A stretch of DNA of 64,000 nucleotides from Rhodothalassiaceae bacterium (GTDB lineage: Bacteria; Pseudomonadota; Alphaproteobacteria; Sphingomonadales; Rhodothalassiaceae). The stretch spans positions 372,001 through 436,000 of the forward strand of contig BPKC01000001.1 of the NCBI GenBank assembly GCA_026004935.1, in the 5' to 3' direction. Below the pieces are notes generated by a model. The model did not search any database and was not told where the DNA came from. It saw nothing but the letters and a program-made list of their open reading frames with translations. A program made the position numbers and the translations under genes. How positions within the stretch are numbered: the first letter of the stretch is position 1; the number at the start of each line of letters is the position of its first letter. Positions 17,071-26,575 of this stretch are shown piece after piece.

Positions 17071-19020
17071 TCAGCCCTTGCGCGGTTCGACCAGCATCCG
17101 CCCGCGCATCTCCATGTGCAGCGCGTGGCAGAAGAACTGGCAGTAGTACCAGTGCACGCCCGGCTTGTCGGCGACGAAGGTCACCGAGGCCGTCTCCTGC
17201 GGCGCGATCTCGAACGCGATGCCGTGGTTGGAGAGGGTGAAGCCGTGGGTCAGATCCTCCACCTCGTCCATGTTGGTGATGATGATCGTGACCTCGTCGC
17301 CCTCTTTCACCCGGAACTCGTTGAGCGAGAAGGTCGGCGCCATGGAGTGCATGTAGACGCGCACCTTGTTCGGCCCCTTGCGCACGACATCGGCCGCGGT
17401 CTCGAGCTCGATGCCGTCCTCCTTGGCCCATTCGCGCTCGACCGCGAAGAAGGGATCATCCCGCCGGAAGATCGACACCGGGTTGATGATGTCGCGGCGG
17501 ACGATGATGCAGTCATGCGGCTCGCAGTAGGTCGGGCCGTCGTGGACCAGCGTCATCTTGTCGTCGCCGATGTAGATGAGCTGCTCGTTCTCGGGCTTGA
17601 GCGGGCCGACGTTGAGATACCGGTCCTTCGAGAACTTGTTGAGCGAGACGAGCCACTTGCCGTCTGCCTCCTTCGTCTCGCCCATGGAGGTGTGGTTGTG
17701 GCCCGGCTGGTACTGGACGTCGATCTTGTCGAGGATCGGATCCACCTTCTCGCCGCGGAAGGCCCGCTTGGCCAGCTCGATGTTCCATTTGGCCACCTGG
17801 CTGTCGATGAACAGCGTCGTATAGGCGTTGCCGCGCCCGTCGAAGGCGGTATGAAGCGGCCCCAGCCCCAGCTCCGGCTCGGCGACCACGACATCGCGCG
17901 GCTTGATCCGGTCGGCGAACAGGTCGTCGAGCTTGCGCACGTCGATCACGGTCACGGTGGGCGAGAGCTTGCCGTTGGCCACCAGATGGATCCCGTCGGG
18001 CGCCATGTTGCAGCCATGCGGGCTCTGCGGCACCGGGATGTAGCGGGTGTAAGGCGAACCGTGGCGGCCGTCGACGACGGGCACCCCGCCCATCATCTTG
18101 TAGTCGCCCTTCCTGATCGCCTCCTCGATCCGCTTGATGTTGAAGACGACCACCCAGTCCTGTTCGGCCGCCGTCATGCCGGCCAGATCGACGGCCTCCT
18201 CGGCGTTGTAGCAGGTGGAGAAGGCGTATTTGCCCTCGTAATCGGCATCGCAGTTGTCGAGGTTGCCGTCCACCAGCACCTGCCAGGCCACCTCCATCTT
18301 GTCGCCGTCGATGGCGGTGAACACGCATTTGTACTTCTTCGGATCGTCGAGATCGCGCCCGTCGTTGGGGATCGGCACCCGGTGCTCGCAATTGGCGAAC
18401 ACGTAACCCGTGCGCGGATACTTCTGGGGTCTGAGCCCATGGATGTCGCGGGCGTTCGGGATCTGGACGATCTTGTCGCAGCGCATGATGTCGCAGCGGA
18501 TCCGGGCCACCCGCGTGTTCGCCTTGTCGTTCACGAAGATGTAGCGGCCGTCATAGGTGCCGTTCGTGAAGGACATGTGCGGATGGTGCAGGTCGCCGTT
18601 CAGATAGAACCCGCCGAAGCGGGCGACGAAGTCCCGGTTCTCGTCGAGCACGCCGGCGGACAGGATCCGCTTCGAGGCATTGGTGATGCCCCAGCCGCGC
18701 GCGCCGTCGAAGTTGAAGACGGGAATGCGCATGAGCTCGCGCATGGACGGGATGCCGAGGATGCGCACCTCGCCGGTCTGGCCCGACGACCAGATCCCGT
18801 AATAGTCGTCGAGATCGCCCGGGGGCACATGGCCGTCGGCATGATCCTTCACCGCCGCACGGGCGGGACGCGCGCGGTTCTCCTCGAACAGCATGCCCAC
18901 ACCCCCCAGCGCCGCCAGCCCGCCGACGAGAACCGTGCCGGCGGTGCCCGAAAGCAGGCCGCGGCGGGTCACCGCAGGAGCGGGCGAAGCCTTGCGTGTG
19001 TCGGTCGTCTTCTTCGTCAT
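17071..19020 (-). CDS. nosZ: NosZ, nitrous oxide reductase (Tat-exported, clade I type)
   Basis: Reduces N2O to N2 in the periplasm, the last step of denitrification. Seen: 649 residues; Tat signal with [11 protein letters not shown] (twin Arg 19-20); a seven-bladed propeller with CuZ histidine segments such as [16 protein letters not shown]; and a C-terminal cupredoxin with the CuA motif Cys627-x3-Cys631-x3-His635-x2-Met638. The Tat signal and the linked nosR/nosX identify the clade I type. All visible copper ligands are intact. Start overlaps the nosR stop. Confidence 0.97.
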   Translation of the reverse strand: MTKKTTDTRKASPAPAVTRRGLLSGTAGTVLVGGLAALGGVGMLFEENRARPARAAVKDHADGHVPPGDLDDYYGIWSSGQTGEVRILGIPSMRELMRIPVFNFDGARGWGITNASKRILSAGVLDENRDFVARFGGFYLNGDLHHPHMSFTNGTYDGRYIFVNDKANTRVARIRCDIMRCDKIVQIPNARDIHGLRPQKYPRTGYVFANCEHRVPIPNDGRDLDDPKKYKCVFTAIDGDKMEVAWQVLVDGNLDNCDADYEGKYAFSTCYNAEEAVDLAGMTAAEQDWVVVFNIKRIEEAIRKGDYKMMGGVPVVDGRHGSPYTRYIPVPQSPHGCNMAPDGIHLVANGKLSPTVTVIDVRKLDDLFADRIKPRDVVVAEPELGLGPLHTAFDGRGNAYTTLFIDSQVAKWNIELAKRAFRGEKVDPILDKIDVQYQPGHNHTSMGETKEADGKWLVSLNKFSKDRYLNVGPLKPENEQLIYIGDDKMTLVHDGPTYCEPHDCIIVRRDIINPVSIFRRDDPFFAVEREWAKEDGIELETAADVVRKGPNKVRVYMHSMAPTFSLNEFRVKEGDEVTIIITNMDEVEDLTHGFTLSNHGIAFEIAPQETASVTFVADKPGVHWYYCQFFCHALHMEMRGRMLVEPRKG

Positions 19021-21347
19021 GACGTGCCTCCTTGCCTGGTGGTGGATGCGGTCGGAGAGGCACCGGCCTCCCCTCCCTTCTGGCGCGCACGCCTTGCGCG
19101 TGCGGCGAGAAGCCGTTCCTTCTCCCGTCTCTGTTCAGGGGTGAGCATGGAATCGGACGCCCTGAGCAGCCGGCGCTCGCGGCGGATCCGGAGCTCGATC
19201 ATGTGCGGGCAGGTCCATTCGTCCCAGTAGAGCTTCTGGCAGTCGAGGCAATAGATGCACTCGTTCACATTGATCCGCCCGTCGGGATGGATCGCCGCCG
19301 TCGGGCAGGCATGGCGGCAGATCTGGCAGGGGTTGCCGCATTCGCGGTGGCGCTTGAGCCAGGAGAACAGCGACAGCTTGTCGGGTATCGCGAGCGCCGC
19401 CCCAAGCGGGCACAAGTAGCGGCAGAAGAAGCGCTCGATGACGAGCCCGATGGCGAGCAGAAGCCCCGCATAGGCGACATAGGGCCAGGGCCGGTCGAAT
19501 TTCAGGATGATCGCCGTCTTGAAGGGCTCCACCTCGCTCAGGACCTCGGCGAGTGAAAGCGAGTGGAGCGAGACCGCGAGCAGGGCGAGGAAGATCAGGT
19601 ATTTGAGCGCCCACAGCCGCTCGTTCAGCCAGAAGGGCAGCGCGATCTGGGGGATGCCGACAAGGCGCCCCAGGCGGTTCGTGATCTCCTGCAGCGCGCC
19701 GAAGGGACACAGCCAGCCGCAGAACGGCCCCCTGCCCCACAGCAGCAGTCCGGCGGCCACGCCCGACCACAGCACGAAGATGAGGGGTGCCATCAGGAAG
19801 AACCCCCAGTCGAAGCCCGTGATCAGGCTGCCGATGAAGGTGAAGACGTTCACGACGCTCAGCTGTGCGTTCATCACGAAGCCGAGCCAGATCAGCACGA
19901 CCGACAGATAGGAGTAGCGCACGACGGCGAGCAGCCGCGGCCGGCGCACCAGCCCGTCCTGGACGAAGAAGATCACGGTGAGCGCCACGAGCAGGCCGAT
20001 GGTCACCGCCACCGCCGGCCACTGGGCCCGCCAGACGCTCCGCCACAGCCGCGTGCGGGCGGCGGCCTCGTCGCCATGATCGGCAGAGGCGAGCGCGCCG
20101 GTCGGGGCCGCGATCCGCCGATTTTCAGGCGGGGCGACCGGTTCCAGGAAATCATCCGGCAGGCGGTAGGGCAGCGAGAAGGTGACGAAGGCCTTCGTGC
20201 GCGGGCCCGTCGCGCGCTGGACGAGCAGTTCCAGCCGGAAGGGCTGCGTCGGATCGAAGCCGCTGCCCTTGCGGATGCGGAAGAGCGAGATTTCCTTCAG
20301 CTCCGGCGCGTCCTCGGGGGCGAGTGCGATCACCCGCCGCTGGTCGCGGTCGCGGAAGCGGATCGTCAGATCCCCCTGGACCAGCGCGATGCGGTCGAAG
20401 ATGCCGCCGCGCACATAACCCGATCCCTTGAAGGAATAGAGGCCCCGCCCGGCGACGAGCAGCGCCGCATCGCCCGGCTCCAGCCAGCGCTGCAGCGCCT
20501 GCCATTCGTGCTCGCCGAGGAGGTTGCGGCCGATGAGCTCGATATTGGCGGGGGCCAGATACAGATCGATGAAGGTCGCCGTCGGATCCGGCGATTCGGG
20601 CCGGGCTGCGGCCGGCTTCTCGCCGCGTTCGGCGAAGGCGGCCGTGACGTCGGCCACGCCGAGATGGAGGCGGCGGATGGCGCCGCCGCCCAGAAGATCC
20701 TGCCAGCTCCTGGGAGCGAAGGGCGGCTGCCTCAGCCGCACGCGCGGCCCGCCGGACGAGGCGGCGGCCGCCCGTGTCAGGCCCGCCAGACCCTTCGCGC
20801 GCGCGAGCTTGACGGCGGTGCGGTGCAGCGCATCGTCGATGACCATGATGGTCACGGTTGCGCCCGCGACGATGTCGAGCCTGTCGGCGCCGGTCTCCTC
20901 GATCTGCTCGCGCACGAGATTGCGCCCGACATAGCCCTGGAGCACCCTGCGGATGCGCGCCTCCGGCACGCCGATCAGCACGATCGGCTCGTGATGCTCG
21001 ATGAGCTCGACATGGCGGGCGACGCCGTCGCGGTCGAGCACCAGCAGGATCGTGATCGGCTTGCCGGAATAGCCGATGCTCGCGGTCCAGTCGGAGGTGA
21101 GCACCGCATGGCCGACGATCCGCCCGTCCCGCAGCAGGGCCGCGGCCGGGGGGTCGCCCTCCACGGGGCCGATGCGTTCGGCCCCGGCGAGCAGATCGCC
21201 CGCCGCGCGCCCCGCAAGCACGGACGCGAGGTCCGCCGCGGCATGCGCGGCCGCACACGGCGCCAAGGCCGGCGCCAGCGCAAGGACGAGCAGAAGGCGG
21301 GCCACCACCCGCATCGGGCCGCAAAGACGGGGCATCGGCCGTTCCAT
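19017..21347 (-). CDS. nosR: NosR, membrane flavo-iron-sulphur protein for N2O reduction
   Basis: Feeds quinol-derived electrons to NosZ and is needed for nos expression. Seen: 776 residues; signal peptide; periplasmic FMN domain with AGATVT, whose Thr164 is the likely FMN attachment site; several membrane helices; membrane-edge CP motifs [10 protein letters not shown] and [10 protein letters not shown]; and a C-terminal ferredoxin region with [13 protein letters not shown] and CIYCLDC ... TCPHM. The start may be 21335 rather than 21347, because the predicted transcript would leave almost no leader for the longer form. First gene of the operon, behind an FNR-type box. Confidence 0.95.
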   Translation of the reverse strand: MERPMPRLCGPMRVVARLLLVLALAPALAPCAAAHAAADLASVLAGRAAGDLLAGAERIGPVEGDPPAAALLRDGRIVGHAVLTSDWTASIGYSGKPITILLVLDRDGVARHVELIEHHEPIVLIGVPEARIRRVLQGYVGRNLVREQIEETGADRLDIVAGATVTIMVIDDALHRTAVKLARAKGLAGLTRAAAASSGGPRVRLRQPPFAPRSWQDLLGGGAIRRLHLGVADVTAAFAERGEKPAAARPESPDPTATFIDLYLAPANIELIGRNLLGEHEWQALQRWLEPGDAALLVAGRGLYSFKGSGYVRGGIFDRIALVQGDLTIRFRDRDQRRVIALAPEDAPELKEISLFRIRKGSGFDPTQPFRLELLVQRATGPRTKAFVTFSLPYRLPDDFLEPVAPPENRRIAAPTGALASADHGDEAAARTRLWRSVWRAQWPAVAVTIGLLVALTVIFFVQDGLVRRPRLLAVVRYSYLSVVLIWLGFVMNAQLSVVNVFTFIGSLITGFDWGFFLMAPLIFVLWSGVAAGLLLWGRGPFCGWLCPFGALQEITNRLGRLVGIPQIALPFWLNERLWALKYLIFLALLAVSLHSLSLAEVLSEVEPFKTAIILKFDRPWPYVAYAGLLLAIGLVIERFFCRYLCPLGAALAIPDKLSLFSWLKRHRECGNPCQICRHACPTAAIHPDGRINVNECIYCLDCQKLYWDEWTCPHMIELRIRRERRLLRASDSMLTPEQRREKERLLAARARRARQKGGEAGASPTASTTRQGGTS

Positions 21348-21388
21348 CCCTTCGGGCCGGCCTGTAGTGCACAGCCGCGCCGGCCGCT

Positions 21389-21402
21389 TTGATCCAGATC
21401 AA
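21389..21402. promoter_or_regulatory. FNR/NNR-type operator upstream of nosR
   Basis: TTGATCCAGATCAA is a perfect TTGAT-N4-ATCAA dyad, extended on both sides (GCTTTGATC / GATCAAAGC). Its centre is about 48 bp upstream of the nosR ATG at 21347. A weak -10 (TACAGG, 21366-21361) sits where a class II site centred at -41.5 would place it. Known: FNR/DNR/NNR proteins activate nos operons at such sites under low oxygen and nitric oxide. Which protein binds here is inference. Confidence 0.85.
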
Positions 21403-21569
21403 AGCCGGCCGCCGCCTGCAGCGCTCCGGGAGGTTCAGCGCGCCGGCGGCTCCGGGCGCGGGCGCCGGCCGAAGAAAGTATTGTGAATCCGTCACCTGAG
21501 CCGCTAGGCTCGGTGCGCGCAAGGAGGGGGCGCCCTCTCGGCGGCGCCCGGCGAGGGAAGCGGCGGGCC

Positions 21570-22052
21570 GTGGACATCCGTCTCTGGCATGGCCGGACGA
21601 TCGGCGGCGATCATCTGTCCGCGCCGCAGAAGGCCGTGCTGGACGCCTGGCTCGCGGCGCGCGGCGCGGCGGCCTTCCCGGCGCGGCCCGGCATCGATCT
21701 CAGAGCGATCAAGGCGGCGCTGGGCGCCATCGCCATCCTCGACGTGCTGCGCGAAGCCGACGGCCGCGCGCGCGGCTTCGCCACCCGGCTGTGGGGCACG
21801 CGGCTCGTCGAATGGACGGGTGCCGAGATCACGGGCCGGATCATCGATCGCGCATCGGGTCCGCGCGGCGTGCTCCAGCGGCTTAGCCGCGTCGTCGAGA
21901 CGGCCGAGCCGCTGCTCGCCCCGCGCGTGCTCGTGCCCTGGTCGCCGTACGAATACAAGCGCTTTTCGGTGCTGGCGCTGCCGCTGGGCGTGCGGCCGCC
22001 GGTCGTCGATCAGGTGCTGTGCGTGTTCGAGCCCGTCGACGCCAGCGCTTGA
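21570..22052 (+). CDS. PAS-domain protein (PAS_5 family)
   Basis: Small soluble protein with a single alphaproteobacterial PAS_5 domain; function unknown. Seen: 160 residues from a GTG at 21570 with GAGGGAAG upstream; family pattern of a Pro/Asp start (FPARPGIDLRAIKAALGAIAILDVL), a central FATRLWGTRLVEWTGAEITGR segment and a late strand FSVLALPLGVRPPVVDQVLCVFEPV. A GTG at 21483 would add 29 residues that look like noise. It is divergent from nosR across the FNR-type box, so it might be co-regulated. Its last 43 bp overlap the 3' end of the convergent histidine kinase gene. Confidence 0.75.
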   Translation: MDIRLWHGRTIGGDHLSAPQKAVLDAWLAARGAAAFPARPGIDLRAIKAALGAIAILDVLREADGRARGFATRLWGTRLVEWTGAEITGRIIDRASGPRGVLQRLSRVVETAEPLLAPRVLVPWSPYEYKRFSVLALPLGVRPPVVDQVLCVFEPVDASA

Positions 22053-23611
22053 GTCCCGCCGTCGGCGGCCGGCTCGGCGGGGGCGAGCACCCGCTCGGCC
22101 GGCAGCAGGACGCGCACGGTGGTCCCGCGCCCCTTTTCGCTTTCGATGACGAGCCGGCCGCCGTGGGCCGTGGTGAAGGCCTCCACCAGCGGCAGCCCCA
22201 GCCCCGTGCCCTCGCGCCGGCGCGTCATGGCGTTGTCGACCTGCTCGAAGGGGCTGAGCGCGACCGCGATTTCCTCCTGCGACATGCCGATGCCGGTGTC
22301 CGCGACCTCGAGCACCGCGCGCCCCGCCTCATCGAGGCGGGCGTCGGCGACGACCCGCCCGCCCGCCGGCGTGAACTTGATGGCGTTGCTGAGAAGGTTG
22401 AACAGGATCTGCTTGATGAGCCGCGCGTCCGCGCGCACGACCGGCCCTTCGCGGGCGGCGACCGCAAGCGCGAGCCCCGCCTCGGCCGCCTTGGGCCCGC
22501 TCAGCCGGGCGACCTGGCGCGTGATCTCGCCGAGATCCACCTCCTCTTCGCTGAGGTGCAGCTTGCCCGCCTCGACCTTCGAGATGTCGAGAATGTCGTT
22601 GATGACCGCGAGCAGATGCAGCCCCGAGCGGCGGATGTCCTCGGCGTATTCGCCATAGCGCGGATCGCCCAGCGGCCCGAAGGGCGCCTCCTTGAGCATC
22701 TCGGAAAAGCCGATGATGGCGTTCAAGGGCGTGCGCAGCTCGTGCGAGATGTTGGCGAGGAACGCGCTTTTCGTGCGGTTGGCGAGCTCGGCGGCGTCGC
22801 GGCTGGCCTTCAGCTCCCGCTCGCGGGCCTTCTCCTCGGTGATGTCGCGGGCGATCAGCAGCAGCACCTCGCGCCCGTCGACCTCGAGGCGCTCGACGGA
22901 AAAGCGCATGGGAAAGCGGCGGCCGTCGGCGCGGCGGCCTTCCGCCTCGCGGTCGCGGATCGAGCCGTGGCGGCGGATCGCGGCGCGGATCTTCAGCGGC
23001 ATCGTCCCGTCCGCCCACAAGCCGAGATCGAAGATGCTCTGGCCGAGAATCGCCTTGCGCGGCAGGCCGAAGACGGCGGCGAACTGGGGGTTGACGTCGA
23101 GGAACAGCCCGGTGTCGGCGAAGATGAGGGCCATCATCTCGGGGCTGGCCGCGAACACCCGCGCGAACAGCGTCTCCGAGCGCGAGCGCTCCTCTTCGGC
23201 CCGCTTCTGGGCCGTGATGTCGAACAGGCTCGCCACCACCGCGGGATCACCGTCCGGCCAGGTGATGGTCGTCGCATAACAGTCGACCCAGCGCTCGGCC
23301 CCGTCGAGCCGGATGATGCGGAACTGGTAGTGAGGGGGCACGGCGGCGTCCGGCTCCTCGAGGCGCCGGCGCGTGAATTCCATCACCCGCGCACGGTCCT
23401 CGGGATGCAGCCATTCCGGCACCGGCCGGGCGAGCAGCTCCGCGGCGTCGCGCGCGCCGGCCAGCCGGATGGCCGTGCGGTTGACGAACAGCGGCTCGGC
23501 GCCGCGGTGGACGACGATCGCCTGCACGGCGGCCTCCACCATCTCGGCGAGAGTCGCCGCCGGCAGCACGAGACCGCCTGAAGCGGATGCGCGATCCCCG
23601 ATGTCGTCCAT
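22010..23611 (-). CDS. Soluble PAS-PAS sensor histidine kinase
   Basis: Cytoplasmic two-component sensor kinase. Seen: 533 residues from the ATG at 23611 (AAGGA a few bases upstream); no membrane segment; PAS domains at about 20-140 and 145-262; HisKA with the phospho-acceptor His290 in FLANISHELRTPLNAII; and an intact ATPase domain with NLLSNAIKFTP, DTGIGMS and GTGLGLPLVEAF. A GTG at 23680 would extend it by 23 residues but has no ribosome site. No response regulator gene is adjacent, so it is an orphan kinase. The ligand of the PAS domains is unknown. Confidence 0.9.
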   Translation of the reverse strand: MDDIGDRASASGGLVLPAATLAEMVEAAVQAIVVHRGAEPLFVNRTAIRLAGARDAAELLARPVPEWLHPEDRARVMEFTRRRLEEPDAAVPPHYQFRIIRLDGAERWVDCYATTITWPDGDPAVVASLFDITAQKRAEEERSRSETLFARVFAASPEMMALIFADTGLFLDVNPQFAAVFGLPRKAILGQSIFDLGLWADGTMPLKIRAAIRRHGSIRDREAEGRRADGRRFPMRFSVERLEVDGREVLLLIARDITEEKARERELKASRDAAELANRTKSAFLANISHELRTPLNAIIGFSEMLKEAPFGPLGDPRYGEYAEDIRRSGLHLLAVINDILDISKVEAGKLHLSEEEVDLGEITRQVARLSGPKAAEAGLALAVAAREGPVVRADARLIKQILFNLLSNAIKFTPAGGRVVADARLDEAGRAVLEVADTGIGMSQEEIAVALSPFEQVDNAMTRRREGTGLGLPLVEAFTTAHGGRLVIESEKGRGTTVRVLLPAERVLAPAEPAADGGTQALASTGSNTHST

Positions 23612-23691
23612 GGGTCCTTGCGGCCCCTTCCCCTGGCGACGCGCACGCCCTCCCCCGAAGACAGAATAGGTTGTGGACACGAGATGCTGAA

Positions 23692-23718
23692 GATCCCGTT
23701 AATGCTGCTCACGGGATC
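23692..23718. repeat. Inverted repeat upstream of the histidine kinase gene
   Basis: GATCCCGT (23692-23699) and ACGGGATC (23711-23718) form a perfect 8-bp dyad with an 11-base loop, 80-107 bp before the kinase start, in a locally A/T-richer stretch. It could be an operator or an RNA hairpin in the leader; nothing decides between them. Confidence 0.45.
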
Positions 23719-23854
23719 GTGAAGAAAACACGAAACCGGGGGCTGTAAAGACAGGCGATCACGGCCGCAATGCAGCCTGTGGTAATCCGGTGTTTTTTGG
23801 GAAATGACTCGAAGCGCGGTCGAGGAGAGCGGATTCGCCCGCCGCGCGCCGTTC

Positions 23855-24490
23855 TCAGGACGCGGGCGCGCAGGGGATCGCAAGCTCCGTCTCGCGCATC
23901 GCGAAGCGGTCGGAGAAGGGCGATTCGTCGCCGTTCGCGGCCATCGCGTAGGCCGACAGGGCGAGCCGGCGCACGCCGCGCGACGGGCAGGAGAGGGTGA
24001 CGGTCAGCGTCCAGACCCGGCTGCGCGCAGCCTCCCCCGCAGGGGCTTGCGCGGTCTCGACGAGCTGGGCGATCGCGCCATGGGAGATGACGCCGCCCTC
24101 GGGATCCGCCGCGATCGCCGGATCCGGCCCGCCGTCGCGCGCGGCAAGGGAAACGAGCGCGCCCGCCCGTGCGCCCGCGGGCTCGAGCCTGAGTTCGATC
24201 CGCACGCGCCCCGTATCGGCGGCCGTCACGGAGACCGCGAGCGCGGGCGGCACGCCGGTCTCGGCGGCGTCCATGTGGCAGGCAAGGCAGTGGGGCGGCG
24301 CGAGGGCGGAAAGCGGCGGCCCGTCCGGCCAGGCGCGGGCGGCGCCTCCGGCCGCGCCCGCAAGGAGCGCAAGGACGGCCCCGGCCGCGATGCGCGCCCG
24401 CGGGCCTGCACGGGATGGGGGGTCAGGCGGCGGCCGGCCGGCGGCGCCGCGTTCAGGGGCCGAGCAGGAGCCGGCCGATGGTGTTCGCAT
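23855..24490 (-). CDS. Secreted protein with a single CxxCH haem-binding motif
   Basis: Possible exported c-type haem protein. Seen: 211 residues; hydrophobic export segment about 34-53 (ARIAAGAVLALLAGAAGGAARA); Cys68-Leu-Ala-Cys71-His72, then a beta-rich region (RVRIELRLEPAGARAGALVSLA ... RVWTLTVTLSC) resembling secreted beta-sandwich domains. The only in-frame start after the stop of the previous reading frame is the ATG at 24490, inside the last 38 bp of the upstream propeller gene, so translation is probably coupled. A haem role rests on one motif; a cytochrome call would need a distal ligand I cannot identify. Confidence 0.65.
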   Translation of the reverse strand: MRTPSAGSCSAPERGAAGRPPPDPPSRAGPRARIAAGAVLALLAGAAGGAARAWPDGPPLSALAPPHCLACHMDAAETGVPPALAVSVTAADTGRVRIELRLEPAGARAGALVSLAARDGGPDPAIAADPEGGVISHGAIAQLVETAQAPAGEAARSRVWTLTVTLSCPSRGVRRLALSAYAMAANGDESPFSDRFAMRETELAIPCAPAS

Positions 24491-25469
24491 CGGTGCCGAA
24501 CCAGATCGCATCGGCTTTCGGGTCGTAGACCATGTGGCGGATCGTGCCGCCGCCGCTCGGGACCGGAAGGTCATGGACGAAGGACCCGCCCGCCGGGTCG
24601 AAGGCGACGAGGCGGTTGGGTCGCAGCCCCGTCTCGGCGACCCAGATCCGGCCCCGGCCGTCGGCGGCCAGCGCGTAGGGCCGGCTGCCGGGGCCGCCCG
24701 GCAGCTCCCATTCGCTGATCCGGCCGCGCCCCGGCAGATAGCGGCCGAGCCGGCCGTTCGCGTAATCCCCGTAATAGATCGCCACCTCGCCGTTCTCGCG
24801 CACCGCCGCGATCCGGCGCGGGCGCGTCGTCGCATTGGGAAGCGGATGCTCGGTGAGCGTCTTCGATGCGGGGTCGATCTCGGCGAGCCTGTTCGTGCCG
24901 AAGAGCGCGACCCACACATGCCCGTCGCCGGCGATCGCGATTCCGTAGGGCCGCGCGCGCGGGCTCGGTACGGTGACGAGCTCCACCCTGCGGCTTGCGA
25001 TCTCGAGGCGCCCGATGCGGTTGCCGCCCTGGACCGTGAACCACAGCACCCGCCCGCCCGGCGCGAAGATCAGGGTGTGCGGGTCGCGGGCTTGCGGGTC
25101 CGGCATCGCGATCCGCTCGATCGTATCGGCCGCCGGGTCGTAGCGGCCGATGTAGCCCTTCAGGTTGCCGGTGTACCAGACGATCCCGTCGGAGCCGACG
25201 ACGACATTGTGCGGCCCCGGCGAATCAGAAAGATCGCGCTTCCAGAAGCGGCCGGTCGCCGGATCGAGCGTCGCCAGATAATGGCCGCGCTGGCCCACGA
25301 ACCAGATCCGGCCGTCGGGGGCGACCGCGGGATCGCGCGGGCGCGTGCCTTCCCAGGGCACCGTCCACTCCTCGATGCGCGGAGCGTCGTGTGCGCGCGC
25401 CGCGCCGCCCGTGGCGGCGAACAGGGCGGCGGCCAGCGCCGCCGCGCCGATCCGAAGGACCGTCATCAT
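24453..25469 (-). CDS. Secreted Vgb/SMP-30-like beta-propeller protein
   Basis: Exported propeller related to virginiamycin B lyase-like proteins; substrate unknown. Seen: 338 residues from the ATG at 25469 (GGGAGAGA upstream); signal peptide ending near ARAHD; repeated blades with DGRIWFVGQ, DGIVWYTGN, GRVLWFTVQ, DGHVWVALF, RGRIWVAET and DAIWFGTD. Known: most Vgb-like propellers in Proteobacteria are not antibiotic lyases. It is followed by, and overlaps, a gene for a one-haem secreted protein, which suggests a joint periplasmic task. Confidence 0.78.
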   Translation of the reverse strand: MMTVLRIGAAALAAALFAATGGAARAHDAPRIEEWTVPWEGTRPRDPAVAPDGRIWFVGQRGHYLATLDPATGRFWKRDLSDSPGPHNVVVGSDGIVWYTGNLKGYIGRYDPAADTIERIAMPDPQARDPHTLIFAPGGRVLWFTVQGGNRIGRLEIASRRVELVTVPSPRARPYGIAIAGDGHVWVALFGTNRLAEIDPASKTLTEHPLPNATTRPRRIAAVRENGEVAIYYGDYANGRLGRYLPGRGRISEWELPGGPGSRPYALAADGRGRIWVAETGLRPNRLVAFDPAGGSFVHDLPVPSGGGTIRHMVYDPKADAIWFGTDANTIGRLLLGP

Positions 25470-25594
25470 GGCCGTCTCTCCCGCATCCGACCTGCGCCGC
25501 AAGCCCCGCCGATTATGGGCATGACACCGCGCCTTCGCCAGTTGGACTTTTGTTGACGATGCGGGCAGGCTGATCGCGGAGCCCGTTCGGCAGG

Positions 25595-26560
25595 ATGGAG
25601 GACGGCATGGCGGCAGCGGGGCCTGAGGCGGTGTTCACCGCGTCGGTGCGGCCGGGCGTGCCCACGCGGGTGAGCGCGCTGGTCGAGGCGGTGCTCGCCC
25701 CCAATCCCGGGCCCTTCACATTCACCGGCACGCAGACCTTCATCGTCTCGGCCGGCGGCGCGGCGGTGGTGATCGATCCGGGCCCGGACGATCCGCGCCA
25801 TCTCGACGCCCTCCTCGCCGCCCTCGGCGGCCGGCCCGTCTCGCACATCCTCGTCACCCACACCCACCGCGACCACTCCCCGCTCGCGTCCGCGCTTGCG
25901 GCGCGCACGGGCGCACCCGTGCTCGCCTTCGGACCCCACGGCGCGGGCCGCAGGGCGCCGGATCCCGCCTTGGCACCCGTGCTCGAAGCCTTTGCGGGGC
26001 TCGAGGCGGGGGCGGACACGGGCTTCCGGCCCGACCGGACGCTCGGCGACGGCGCGGTGATCGCGGGCGAGGGCGTCACGCTCGAGGCCCGGCACACGCC
26101 GGGCCATGCCGCCAATCACCTGTGCTTCCTTCTCGAAGAGGAGCGGATCCTGTTCACGGGCGACCACGTGATGGGCTGGTCGACGACCGTGATCGCCCCG
26201 CCCGACGGCGACATGCGCGCCTATCTGGCGAGTCTCGCGCGGCTGATGACCGACCCGCGCCCGCGGCTTCTGCTGCCGACCCACGGCCCCGCCGTCCGCC
26301 ACCCGCGCCGGCACGTCGCCCAGCTCATCGCCCATCGGCGCATGCGCGAGGAGCTCATACTCGGTGCGCTCGCAGCGGGCGCGCGCGATCTCGATTCGGT
26401 GGTGGTGCGCGCCTATCCGGGGCTCGATCCGCGGCTGAAGACCGCGGCCGCGGCCTCCGCGCTGGCCCATCTTCTGGCGCTGGCGGCCGACGGGCGTCTC
26501 GAGCTTGCGGCGGGCGGGGGCGGGCGGATTCGCATTTCGCCCTTGACGAACCATATATGA
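25595..26560 (+). CDS. MBL-fold metallo-hydrolase (LACTB2-like)
   Basis: Zinc-dependent hydrolase of the metallo-beta-lactamase fold. Seen: 321 residues; metal-binding THTHRDHS, then HTPGHAANH, GDHVMGW and LPTHGP in the usual order, followed by the C-terminal helical domain typical of LACTB2-like enzymes (RMREELILGALAAGA). The ATG at 25607 is an alternative start. LACTB2-like proteins include endoribonucleases and thioester hydrolases, so the substrate is open. It lies directly upstream of nadA, 15 bp apart. Confidence 0.85.
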   Translation: MEDGMAAAGPEAVFTASVRPGVPTRVSALVEAVLAPNPGPFTFTGTQTFIVSAGGAAVVIDPGPDDPRHLDALLAALGGRPVSHILVTHTHRDHSPLASALAARTGAPVLAFGPHGAGRRAPDPALAPVLEAFAGLEAGADTGFRPDRTLGDGAVIAGEGVTLEARHTPGHAANHLCFLLEEERILFTGDHVMGWSTTVIAPPDGDMRAYLASLARLMTDPRPRLLLPTHGPAVRHPRRHVAQLIAHRRMREELILGALAAGARDLDSVVVRAYPGLDPRLKTAAAASALAHLLALAADGRLELAAGGGGRIRISPLTNHI

Positions 26561-26575
26561 CGCAAGGACACAGGC

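Noticed and set aside
24453-25469. Streptogramin resistance by a virginiamycin B lyase
   Set aside because: Only the propeller fold is evident; the signal peptide, partner haem-motif gene and broad spread of such propellers argue against a drug-inactivating role.
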